This document shows, in pieces, positions 10,301 through 15,279 of a stretch of DNA of 64,000 bases. Source of the DNA: GCA-002050365 sp964237235 (lineage in GTDB: Bacteria; Acidobacteriota; Blastocatellia; Pyrinomonadales; Pyrinomonadaceae); the NCBI GenBank assembly GCA_964237235.1, contig CAXSGY010000028.1, forward strand, positions 5,268 to 69,267, written 5' to 3'. Numbering within the stretch: position 1 is the stretch's first letter; each line of letters starts with the position of its first letter. A program made the translations under genes and the position numbers. The notes beneath the pieces are model-generated. The model saw only the letters and a list, made by a program, of their open reading frames with translations, made no database searches and had not been told where the DNA came from.

Positions 10301-10363
10301 CAACTTCGGCACGCCGAAAGTGCTGCTCGCTTCATCTAAAACGTCGTCGAAATTTCCGTCCAT
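1718..10363 (-). CDS. Giant polyvalent phage protein (2881-aa open frame): transglycosylase, ParB-like and LPD38-like domains
   Basis: As it reads, one frame of 2881 codons. Residues about 55-170 are a lytic transglycosylase (SLT) domain with the catalytic-Glu motif QESGF, then GARGVAQFMP and a LAGYNSG motif. Three copies of a motif like YTDLLNEANSTFG lie near residues 5, 190 and 212. Residues about 1265-1590 match the DdrB-like ParB domain (ISGNGRTEGI core). A hydrophobic segment near 2488 (GSLMLLGVIYGIIKAVG) begins an LPD38-like region of large polyvalent proteins. Such proteins are thought to enter the host with phage DNA and open the cell wall. The ATG directly abuts the stop of the 484-aa gene. 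Codon use and an alternative frame at 4396-4614 suggest that this is really two genes (see those entries). Confidence 0.72.
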   Translation of the reverse strand: MDGNFDDVLDEASSTFGVPKLPRKTKSVPTSQPAKVAGYTSLTKTTGDKKIDSLYEKFGQEHDVDPNLLWAQGHQESGFRNNATSNKGARGVAQFMPATAAEFGVDVNDPASSINGQARLMRKLLDRTGDVELSLAGYNSGHNYGIEQLRKNRRNIAETREYVDRITQNYAGSGRNKFSGAKNYSDAPDYTDLLNEANSTFGGQSESPDIPDYSDLLNEAGNAFGDPSPVKESDFTINEQIKSAADANSPRAAVLLTDPSQFANLPSEQRDSFTPANTANGNLLVSNAKAAKLGLKNPTDIFKYVEKNGFAQLIGKVEDVGNQTSDGITLRTEKDGKELTSSVVSPQNIETQKQVDLAAHPNATNQEVLPTQDAVTKREAETIGGVKQPLILTDESGKRFMQTGDQSGLQANQVRVRDTSNDKGGITIATKSVGPDGKESYQIGAIDSQPSSGDDNFKAWLDYKNKFEKANLSDSPEARAQFQKDLATNENFGSDVAVNAKTNAPSQLNQPTNTPVSNQKQTQNGRTVAIEQSNQQQAYAPGTPENLAKQSLGIVNVDLSQKPAGESATDYANRVAIKQIDSTITDEEISAYFRTVPQRTAYDDLTAEQLRKETAVPVTVRQGTIDEIKIRRPEVAAEKESLRTDVQNSLAEEDRVKSAQTDLEEENRRLYSPTAWESVKGAAGYALNPISGVIDSGKRLYNQIENNGQTPEVSEGEIYQEAQRRKDLELSPEAEQRALDVGERNKGNFGTRLLSAAYGGVGRTMQAAAGIVRPFDSLGIGEPYKWLSKTGSEMRFVGQTTNGDSWEGTAADLIGGTPIDLLRMSAFSELPGGQMIGLSLDHASQSAGRGDKWREIQKEGTKGAAIGALFPTASVLGKSVAASPLIQTAVKLGTVGVGSGAIEFAGGTPLDQSVKAGIQNALFELLPIAKEKLLNTASRFWSKGVSHDVIIDETGNMSLVKYKSGENPNRVDFEMVLDPTDGVYKESAEVGVNKNKQIGRGAVAEEFDANQAGNVPSNDVANYNRTATANLETSQTPRELAAENPRRIEVAQSEAVQKAAVDTRAQKVAENLKGKTAVSIEDLQKATRYNKGNVEDAVMLLYAAKQVEILPDNSVRFIGNETASPSKSLFDRAAEVETPKEPIKLQRSALENETPSSDSEISSSDSHRNSNNLQEHSNNLLDQPAQNSVEKTYTDLPQQKLQEAETEKPKAKVDYAARPNLAEQLNVFTERGTKAAIEPKVVDSTDLLTSLDENYPPEFQPRDRSRAASKAQISEIAGKLNPEFLGDSPKASDGRPLVAPVKMPDGQTKYAVISGNGRTEGIREAYNLGNENSQKYADFAKSKGASDAKQPVYVGVLNPNEIKDLPNFAKEANESATAQMSATERAKSDAERLPPDLMNKFVASDDGTIHGAANRDFVRDFVETVPSTERGTLQMPDGSLSQEGVARVRNAIFARAFGDSEAGLTAIQRMSESTDNNVKNITNGLLAKAGQLATLREAAKSGARYKEFDIASDLAKSMEKYASLKDSGGTVEEYIQQGNLFGAETTPFQTRVMQVFDAHKRSPKAIRSILDNYLAAVEAVGNPNQQNLFGRNDKPSVESVFEGAVKSYEQNTDVKPDQVGLFNQNQGREIESGARQESDADASQARQAESRRTAESRQNRLENRPAYSLPVDIKSREDGTKLNRKLTVLAKSNDAPEELLKQAKIIDRGDGAIYTNPEATEIVRRAHRAAFDNENLGAFFGSYLNPRHVEAVAAVLQKNLGAMSDHDDRRRANAFLRDFNSAIDKKHGDLVQISTSYDAPGGLPEAVAEERAHRADFRVGLAHSIGRQVVQNNPDGLAAMANLRRGAYRQAHDGSTAMEVIAKTFVPDETETGLNQKQKKALQLEYLENVLDNGATAEQIEQEFSSINEIGKEFSDYAKQREKERKLQRNAGNQESSDSAAIPQLSFERQGDERAGQRSRIESDRYFGRQSANLGRGFLEPFGEANQSLMPRDSSAPLYKKPTSEELDPDNIEAETESAVRTIVSYIYDGKRDVSPTEAAMNILRTGYLAGLSVVKTNVVGNTSNIVFEQLAKPLMATADILNPKAKQRTTPGLSLRDIYHGFVGKGGFFRGGFVGDQGVITALLKGVDEQESSRVDMNVADKKSSFVRNTGVPLIDVIIEATKRVVTGVDRPFKAFARTSEKSGLARLEASKDKRGIANALRNAAGLDADWKRKMTDLRDDPSRLIADVAERYAEVVTFQNPNAVTQTYDKFRRFLIDEKAQSRIIPGATERKIAKYVGSAAYLGTGQIAPFLSTPSNVGFRTLEYFAPTGIAAAAFKFYRIGQSLERQSFVENEGGRRAKIVKRLAAVRGNQDKAFNQETDAKTARLANQKKARIKEFEQLIEDTKNSKVFTDKFKQERIADIKTARSKWLDGWTSNRDKYVAERQRLSEKAVAERRVVDGVQKGDWESEDAYADLKFSEFENRAFAEAAGRAGFGATVGSLMLLGVIYGIIKAVGTTDYTDEKEKSKQKRAAGIPDNSISIFGYRFPYAYNPFGNAFKMSLNLFEQFERPGKPLDRASAMAERFGKDVTSLNPLTSNEFTKNDWASWAGSKANSMTPLLNLKILQEIGEVLDEKPRKYWEEGFAAQYLIKLPWLREYLPASDSALGGDAERGDIWRRAARAVDPLQVTKENKPQSALPVTPATKNPSNKIKKFADTDRRGFVYEDIDPRFELPVDPGWNYGSITDDIINDVGAREDAKIRPDNPFNDYRQSYNVEDRRRGSIYDRAKNLSVAEIDEKLQSLTPEATDYEQQAATMKRATDAADIAEIFDNAEYSQGRLLPLIEKKLNQAKNPKDKAILQKSIEIYQAARRNNKIVASPYDSDEVIELQRIRDEKYRKR
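4396..4614 (-). other. Coding-like alternative frame inside the giant ORF: likely true C-terminus of its first half
   Basis: Within the giant ORF, a different frame from 4614 to the TAA at 4396 reads as a well-formed helical protein (ending ISEEDFWSRLEKQINP) with host-like codons (GGC, GAC, GCC, CGC). The giant frame over the same bases is rich in AGA, AGG, CGA and GGA and reads like non-coding sequence. Removing one A from the AAAA run at 4596-4599 joins the upstream part to this frame and gives a protein of about 1988 aa for 4396-10363. Alternatives are a nested 72-aa gene starting at ATG 4614 (weak AAGGA site 11 bases upstream) or a programmed shift. The coding signal is seen directly; the cause is inferred. 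Confidence 0.55.
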
Positions 10364-11818
10364 TTATTCTAATGTCGCTCCTGCGGAACCTGTGACTTTT
10401 TTAAGCTGGAGTTTTTTGGTTAATTCCTGACCTTCCGCCTTCAGAGCGGCACTTTGTTTAATTAACTCTTGCCGACGCTCGAAATTCTTCTCGTCGCGGA
10501 TTTGCTGCTGCATCGTGCGGTATTCAGTCAGCTTCGTTTGCAAAGCATCGCCCATTTGTTTGAGTTCAATTTGATGCTGGCGATTCTTTTCATTCTCTCC
10601 TGCTTGAAAATCTTGCTGATCGTTTTGCTTGAGCATTCCAAGTTCGCCCTGCATAACAACCGTCGGCGTTGTTTTGAACTGCTGTCCGTCTTTGCCGGTC
10701 ACGTCGCGCACTTCCTGTTTGCCGGTCACCGGATCGGTGACAATGGTCGTCCACGCGCCGGTGCGCTGATCTTGTTTCAAATCAACTTTTTTCTTTACGT
10801 CTTTCGCCGTGAGCGGCAGATTTGCTCCGGCTAACGCTTCGGTCAATTCCTTGAATTTGGGATCGGCAGGATCGTAAGAAGGGATATGTTCCAACATTCC
10901 CGCGATGGTTCGCATTCGCGCCGTGCCTTCACGAGAAGTTCGGTCGGCGGTTTTTCGTTCCTGTTCGGATTTTAAGTATGCCGCTCTTTGTTCCGCGTCG
11001 GTTTTGCGCTGATTGTTGTCTGTATAAATGTTTTCCGTTTGCGCGTCGCGGTAAGCCTTTTCCGATTGCGTTTTCTCAAAAGCCTGACTTTCGCCGACCT
11101 GACGAAGAAGTTTTTGACCTTGGGTGTTTCTCCGCCATTCGGCATCAAAGCCCGGACTTGCCGACGATGCCACGCCGCCGGTCAAAGCCGCGCCCGCCAA
11201 ACCAGCCAAACCGCCTTCGCCGCCGGACGCGCTCCACGCTTGCAAACCTCTGAAAAGACCGCTTCCGAGCCGTCCCAGAAAACTATGATGCCGTTCGTAA
11301 GGCGCGGTTTTATTGTCTTGGTATTGCTGCCAAGCGTCCGCCGACGAAATCGGCGCGCCGGTCGTGTTGTCCGCCGGTCGTTGTCGAAGCAGTTTTGAAT
11401 CTCTAACGCGCGCAGCATTATCAGTCGGCGGCGACAAAGTATTGGGCGCAAACACTGCCTGCGCTTCCTCGGGCGTTCGTTGGCGAAGTAATCCCGAACT
11501 GTAAATGTTTGGCGGGTCGGTTGGGACCGGCGATGGCGATGTGACCGTGTTCGGCGCAAAAACCTTTTGCGCGTCGTCCGCTGTTGTTTGGTATAAGTTG
11601 GGCGATGGCGCAGGCGGCGGCGCGGGCATAAGCCCGGGATTATTGACATCAATTGAATAATCGCCGATGGGCAGTCCGACACCTTCGCCGCGCGGCGGCA
11701 TTCCGTCAGGCATCGGCAGATCGTCGGACGGCGGCAGTGAGCCGGTTACTGAACCGATATTTTTGAGCAAATCCTCGTCGGATTTTTTAAGTCTGCTTCT
11801 AAATAATTTGCTTGCCAT
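10364..11818 (-). CDS. Putative phage internal virion/ejection protein, 484 aa
   Basis: No family is recognised directly. Residues 1-150 are proline-rich with an internal repeat (AQKVFAPNTV and AQAVFAPNTL, preceded by acidic residues). Residues about 180-225 are a glycine/alanine-rich hydrophobic stretch able to contact membrane. Residues 230-300 and 400-475 are highly charged Gln/Glu/Lys coiled coil. The stop codon TAA is followed immediately by the ATG of the giant transglycosylase gene, so the two are coupled. Position between a small Gly-rich protein and a giant transglycosylase parallels T7 gp15 between gp14 and gp16. The role in DNA ejection is inferred from this layout and not from sequence similarity. 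Confidence 0.6.
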   Translation of the reverse strand: MASKLFRSRLKKSDEDLLKNIGSVTGSLPPSDDLPMPDGMPPRGEGVGLPIGDYSIDVNNPGLMPAPPPAPSPNLYQTTADDAQKVFAPNTVTSPSPVPTDPPNIYSSGLLRQRTPEEAQAVFAPNTLSPPTDNAARVRDSKLLRQRPADNTTGAPISSADAWQQYQDNKTAPYERHHSFLGRLGSGLFRGLQAWSASGGEGGLAGLAGAALTGGVASSASPGFDAEWRRNTQGQKLLRQVGESQAFEKTQSEKAYRDAQTENIYTDNNQRKTDAEQRAAYLKSEQERKTADRTSREGTARMRTIAGMLEHIPSYDPADPKFKELTEALAGANLPLTAKDVKKKVDLKQDQRTGAWTTIVTDPVTGKQEVRDVTGKDGQQFKTTPTVVMQGELGMLKQNDQQDFQAGENEKNRQHQIELKQMGDALQTKLTEYRTMQQQIRDEKNFERRQELIKQSAALKAEGQELTKKLQLKKVTGSAGATLE

Positions 11819-11869
11819 AGTTTTATTTATCCTTGGACATTTGAATGTTTGAACTTTTGAACGCGGAGT

Positions 11870-12436
11870 TTAAGCTGCCACGCCGATACCGTTCGACGGC
11901 GAACCCAACACCGCGCCGTTGCGACCGATGGCGGTCGTGTTGATAGGCGATGCATCGACAGTTAATCCGCCGCCCGACGAATGGCTTCCAATCGCCGACG
12001 CGCCGATTGATGCCGCGCCGGAAATCGCCGAGCTTATGAGGTTTCCCCAACTAAACGGCTGCACCTGCGTCGTCGTCCCGCCCGGATTGTAAGTAATCGG
12101 CGCGGTCGCTTGACCGAGCGACATATAACCGTCGGCTTTCGTTCCGATTTCTCGTTGCTTGGCAGCGGATAAATCGCGCCCGCGGTCAACGGTGTTTCTG
12201 AATAAGCGACTGTCGCGGACTTTCTGCGCGACTTCGGGCGACGTGTCTGCGCCAAAGATTTCATTGCCGCTTTCACTGATTTGATTGGCGGCTTGGGCGT
12301 AGGAGTCGTTGACCGATGATGTGTAATCGAGATTGTCGAGCATTGCTTTGGCTTGCTCGTAATAAGGATTCTTCGGTTGCGCGACGAATTGCGGGGCTAG
12401 GTTGGTTGTGGTTTGCGTTGTCTTCTTGCTGCCCAT
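11870..12436 (-). CDS. Putative phage internal virion/tail protein, 188 aa, Gly/Ser-rich
   Basis: Small protein beginning MGSKKTTQTTTNLAPQF, with a helical Gln/Ala-rich middle (YEQAKAMLDNL) and a small-residue hydrophobic stretch (LISSAISGAASIGASAIGS) near residue 140. Such short proteins stand first in the ejection-protein block of many podoviruses, in the place of T7 gp14 (196 aa). A good ribosome site (AGGAGAG) precedes the ATG. It is first of the three-gene block and is followed after about 50 bases by the 484-aa gene. Function is inferred from length, composition and gene order. Confidence 0.55.
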   Translation of the reverse strand: MGSKKTTQTTTNLAPQFVAQPKNPYYEQAKAMLDNLDYTSSVNDSYAQAANQISESGNEIFGADTSPEVAQKVRDSRLFRNTVDRGRDLSAAKQREIGTKADGYMSLGQATAPITYNPGGTTTQVQPFSWGNLISSAISGAASIGASAIGSHSSGGGLTVDASPINTTAIGRNGAVLGSPSNGIGVAA

Positions 12437-12607
12437 AGAAAAACTCTCCTGAAACCGTTTAACGGTTGGTTGAATTTTTAGCCGGACAAACTAAAAAGAT
12501 TAAATTTATTTTATAACTTTTACGCTTTTCATTCAATAAAATTCTGCTGAATTCTGCAATTTATGATTGATGAAAATCAAAAGTTTTTGAATTGAATCGT
12601 CAAACAT

Positions 12608-12955
12608 TTATTGCACTTCGTCTATTTCCTGAACAACGACTCCGGCGCGCTTCGCCAGTTCGCTCTCATCAACATCAACCAACATATCTAAATCGGCGAA
12701 GGCGAACATCGCCAGCCGTCCTAAACTGTTTTCTTTGGTGACGTTTGCCGACGACAGCACGAACTGTTTATTTCGTTCGATGGCTTCCTGAATTCTAGGT
12801 TTTTCTAGGATTTTGTAAGCATCAACCGAAGCCGTAGATGCAGCGTAGCCGGCTTTGATGGCGGCATCGCGTTTTGATTTAACACCCGGTTTGGACATTT
12901 CATCAATCAACCGTTGTTCTTTCACTGACATTTTTTCCGATTGTTTCTTTGCCAT
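12608..12955 (-). CDS. Terminase small subunit (Terminase_2-like), apparently shortened
   Basis: The 115-aa product contains the N-terminal DNA-binding signature of phage small terminases: RDAAIKAGYAASTASVDAYK, then a PRIQEAIERN helix. The following part (RLAMFAFADLDMLVDVD) fits the middle of the family, but the protein stops at EIDEVQ, whereas relatives usually run 150-180 residues with a further conserved helix. I chose ATG 12955 over a TTG 9 bases upstream. Small terminases recognise packaging sites. The expected next gene, the large terminase, is missing, and the next gene is a late virion-type protein, so a deletion may lie near 12600. Confidence 0.65.
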   Translation of the reverse strand: MAKKQSEKMSVKEQRLIDEMSKPGVKSKRDAAIKAGYAASTASVDAYKILEKPRIQEAIERNKQFVLSSANVTKENSLGRLAMFAFADLDMLVDVDESELAKRAGVVVQEIDEVQ

Positions 12956-13118
12956 AAATTTCAATTAAAACATCGAACCGCTGATTTATTTTTACAAAAA
13001 AAATGCAGATAGAATTTTTAGCTTTTTCAAATCTGTCCGACACTGCGGTAACTCATCCCAAAGTGCGATGAAATGCGACGAAATGAATCGCCTCTGAATG
13101 ATAATTGAATCAATCCTT

Positions 13119-13508
13119 TCAATGTTTTAGAAACCCACGCTCGACTAAAATTTTCTCGACTTCGTTCCAATCAACATAAGGTCTGCCCGACACCGGATAA
13201 ACGAGCGGACAGCCGATTGCCGCATCATCAATGTAAGCGTGCGCGTAGCATTTCGGACTGCTCGACCAGCTTGACTGCTCCGGGTTGTGATTGTATGTCC
13301 AGACCTCGATGCCGCGCGATTCAAACCATTCGCGCGCGTCCGTGTCGAGATAATCGTCGCAACGCAAAGTCCAGACGATGATTCGCACGCCTTCTTCGTT
13401 GAGACGTTTGAGAACGCGCGCGGCATCGGGAACGTCGGTTCCGATGCGCGGATATTCGTGCGTGACGACGGTGCCGTCGAAATCAACGGCGATTGTTGGA
13501 TTATTCAT
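13119..13508 (-). CDS. HAD-superfamily phosphatase (BT0820-like)
   Basis: The product from ATG 13508 begins MNNPTIAVDFDGTVV, carrying the HAD motif I DxDGT, then WTLR (motif II-type Thr) and a C-terminal YIDDAA motif. Length (129 aa) and the order of motifs fit the small BT0820-type HAD proteins common in phages and Bacteroidetes-like genomes. The start overlaps the stop of a 27-codon ORF (ATGAATAA), favouring 13508; an upstream ATG at 13526 would add six residues. It may be a nucleotide or nucleic-acid-end phosphatase, but the substrate is unknown. Confidence 0.7.
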   Translation of the reverse strand: MNNPTIAVDFDGTVVTHEYPRIGTDVPDAARVLKRLNEEGVRIIVWTLRCDDYLDTDAREWFESRGIEVWTYNHNPEQSSWSSSPKCYAHAYIDDAAIGCPLVYPVSGRPYVDWNEVEKILVERGFLKH

Positions 13509-13584
13509 TTGTTTCTTCAAGAGCATTCCTGAATTCTATTTTGCCTGACTTTCTGCCCGGAACAATCTCAAAAGTTAATTTCAT
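13501..13584 (-). CDS. Tiny ORF (27 aa) coupled between two phage genes
   Basis: ATG 13584 overlaps the stop of the terminase-like gene (TAATG), and its stop overlaps the start of the HAD gene. It reads MKLTFEIVPGRKSGKIEFRN and continues to 27 residues. The double overlap suggests a translated linker or a small real protein. No family recognised. Confidence 0.35.
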   Translation of the reverse strand: MKLTFEIVPGRKSGKIEFRNALEETNE

Positions 13585-14177
13585 TATTGCACTCCGTCTA
13601 AAATCTGCGGCTGTCGTTTCAAGAATTCTTTCTCGACCGCTTCGGGTTTGACTCCGAAATCGGCGGCGGCAAGTTCGGCGAATCTTTTCAAGTCCGGCTT
13701 GAAATCGGGGTCGCGGGAAATCTGCTGCGTGATTATGTTCTCGATGCGCTGCACGGCGCGCAAGGTCAACTCGAATTCCAGTTCCTGCCGCTGATCGCCG
13801 TAACCGCGCTCTTTGCCTTTTGTCCTGAGAAGAAAAGTAATGGCGGCGGTATCGCCGAGGGCGATACGTCTCATTAAAGCGGCTTCGGCTAAATCGAGCT
13901 GTCGCTCAAACGGTCGAACGGCAAGTATTTTCTTTTGAAATCGAAGATTGACGCGCGATCTGCTGCTCATCCAGCGGTAAAAAGTCATCCGGGTAATATC
14001 TGCAAATAGGCAACTCGCCGTGACGTTGCCGAATGTTTCCTCAAAGGCTTCGAGAAATTTGGCGCGTGTTTCGGAGGTTTTCGCGTTATTGCCGCCGCGT
14101 CTCGAACGCGGCGTTTTTTGTAACATCGTAACATCGGTTTTGTTGCTTGATTTGGGCTGTGTTTTCGGCTTTTTCAT
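13584..14177 (-). CDS. Small terminase-like/HTH phage protein, 197 aa
   Basis: After a basic, low-complexity N-terminus of about 35 residues comes a HTH segment (FGNVTASCLFADITRMTFYR) like the DNA-binding part of phBC6A51-type small terminases. It is followed by a helical region with TAAITFLLRTKGKERGY, also typical of that group. It sits in the packaging-gene position upstream of a second small-terminase-like gene, so one of the two may instead be a regulator. The final residues (LDGVQ, then stop overlapping an ATG) resemble the ending of the other TerS-like gene. Two TerS-like genes without a large subunit is unusual. Confidence 0.5.
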   Translation of the reverse strand: MKKPKTQPKSSNKTDVTMLQKTPRSRRGGNNAKTSETRAKFLEAFEETFGNVTASCLFADITRMTFYRWMSSRSRVNLRFQKKILAVRPFERQLDLAEAALMRRIALGDTAAITFLLRTKGKERGYGDQRQELEFELTLRAVQRIENIITQQISRDPDFKPDLKRFAELAAADFGVKPEAVEKEFLKRQPQILDGVQ

Positions 14178-14212
14178 TGATTTTACTGATGAATTATGCT
14201 GTGATTTTTTGA

Positions 14213-14608
14213 TTATTCCTTCGCCATCAAAAATGATTTCAGACTGCGCGCGCCGGGCGACTTTTCGAGTTCAAAGTCGGCGATTCGTTTATTTAAATCC
14301 TCAACTTGTGATTTGAAAAACTCCTGCCCGTCGGCGAGCGCGGCATCGCGGTTGATCCACAGTTTGGAAATCGAAACGATCTTCAAACCGAACGCGCAGA
14401 GATGTGTATCAATTTGACGCAAACCGCTTGATTGTCTGACGTTTTTAATTGACTCGTCGAAGAAAAAATATGTCCGGTCGGCGGAGTAGATTTCACCGTC
14501 CGCCGTCTTTAATTCGATGACCGAAGCGGGAGCGTTCTTCGGCATCGCTTTTACACCTTTTGCTTTTCGGTCAATCGTAAAATTTTCGTTGAATGTTTTC
14601 GTGTTCAT
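14213..14608 (-). CDS. Hypothetical protein, 131 aa
   Basis: No recognised family. The sequence starts MNTKTFNENFTIDRKAKGVK, has a beta-rich first half and ends with a charged helix (VEDLNKRIADFELEKSPGAR). It lies in the early-to-late transition of the element between the iteron-associated gene and the terminase-like gene. Codon use matches the neighbouring element genes. Confidence 0.55.
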   Translation of the reverse strand: MNTKTFNENFTIDRKAKGVKAMPKNAPASVIELKTADGEIYSADRTYFFFDESIKNVRQSSGLRQIDTHLCAFGLKIVSISKLWINRDAALADGQEFFKSQVEDLNKRIADFELEKSPGARSLKSFLMAKE

Positions 14609-14648
14609 AAATTTATAAACTTTGATTTATCAAATCGAATCCGTTTCT

Positions 14649-15038
14649 TTAGTTCGTCATCGTTTCGAGCAACCGCGCGAACCACTTGCGAGTAATTTCG
14701 CAGACGGCTTCAAAACGCGCGTCGCGCTCATTGATTCTGGCGATAAACTCTTTCAAAAGTTTTGGCTTTGCCGCGAATAAATATTTCGCCAGAAGTGCCT
14801 GCTGCAAAGTGCAGAGAACGGCAGTTTTGTTGATGGTTAAAAATTCTGCCTCGGCTGCATTGTGATTGCCGCGGATTTCAAAATTATCAATCGCAACATC
14901 GAACACCGCCCCATTGACGATCATCAAGTTTAATTGTTCAACGAAAGAAACGCCCTTCGCGTCCTGACTCTCACGCGCAACTGATTGTCCAAACATCGCC
15001 GAAACTTTTTCTCGTTTTCTCTTAATCGTTGCAATCAT
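14649..15038 (-). CDS. Hypothetical protein next to the iteron array, 129 aa
   Basis: I place the start at ATG 15038 (MIATIKRKREKVSAMFGQ). A longer frame to 15098 would translate part of the TGTAAC repeat array as low-complexity sequence and is unlikely. The product is alpha-helical with a basic N-terminus and no recognised domain. Standing immediately beside the iteron-like array on the same strand, it could be a replication accessory or iteron-binding protein, but nothing in the sequence proves that. Confidence 0.5.
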   Translation of the reverse strand: MIATIKRKREKVSAMFGQSVARESQDAKGVSFVEQLNLMIVNGAVFDVAIDNFEIRGNHNAAEAEFLTINKTAVLCTLQQALLAKYLFAAKPKLLKEFIARINERDARFEAVCEITRKWFARLLETMTN

Positions 15039-15060
15039 ATTTAATTTTGATTGTTTTCCG

Positions 15061-15254
15061 TGTAACTCGTGTAACCGGTGTAACCGTGTTGATTTCATTG
15101 AACTTGGCGCGGTTACACCTTAATTTGCGCCGGTGTAACCGGTGTAACTTTCCGGTTGAAAACGGCGGTTACACGATTGGTGTTCGGTGTAACCGTTGTG
15201 TAACCGCGCAAGTCCTTTATTTTCAGCAAGGTTACACAAGTTACACGAGTTACA
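15061..15254. repeat. Iteron-like array: 12 copies of TGTAAC/GTTACA in 194 bp
   Basis: TGTAAC occurs at 15061, 15070, 15079, 15134, 15143, 15188 and 15199; its complement GTTACA at 15112, 15168, 15231, 15240 and 15249. Spacing inside clusters is mostly exactly 9 bases, the left cluster is direct and the right cluster inverted, so the whole forms a large imperfect palindrome (TGTAACTCG units against CGAGTTACA units). It lies between the primase/helicase gene and the 129-aa gene, a usual place for a replication origin. Origin function is inferred; an operator array is the alternative. Confidence 0.65.
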
Positions 15255-15279
15255 TTGAAAATATACCTCTTTGCAATAT

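Noticed and set aside
15061..15254. Possible CRISPR array
   Set aside because: Units are 6-9 bases, spaced 9 bases apart and in both orientations, with no spacers of 30-40 bases and no cas genes.
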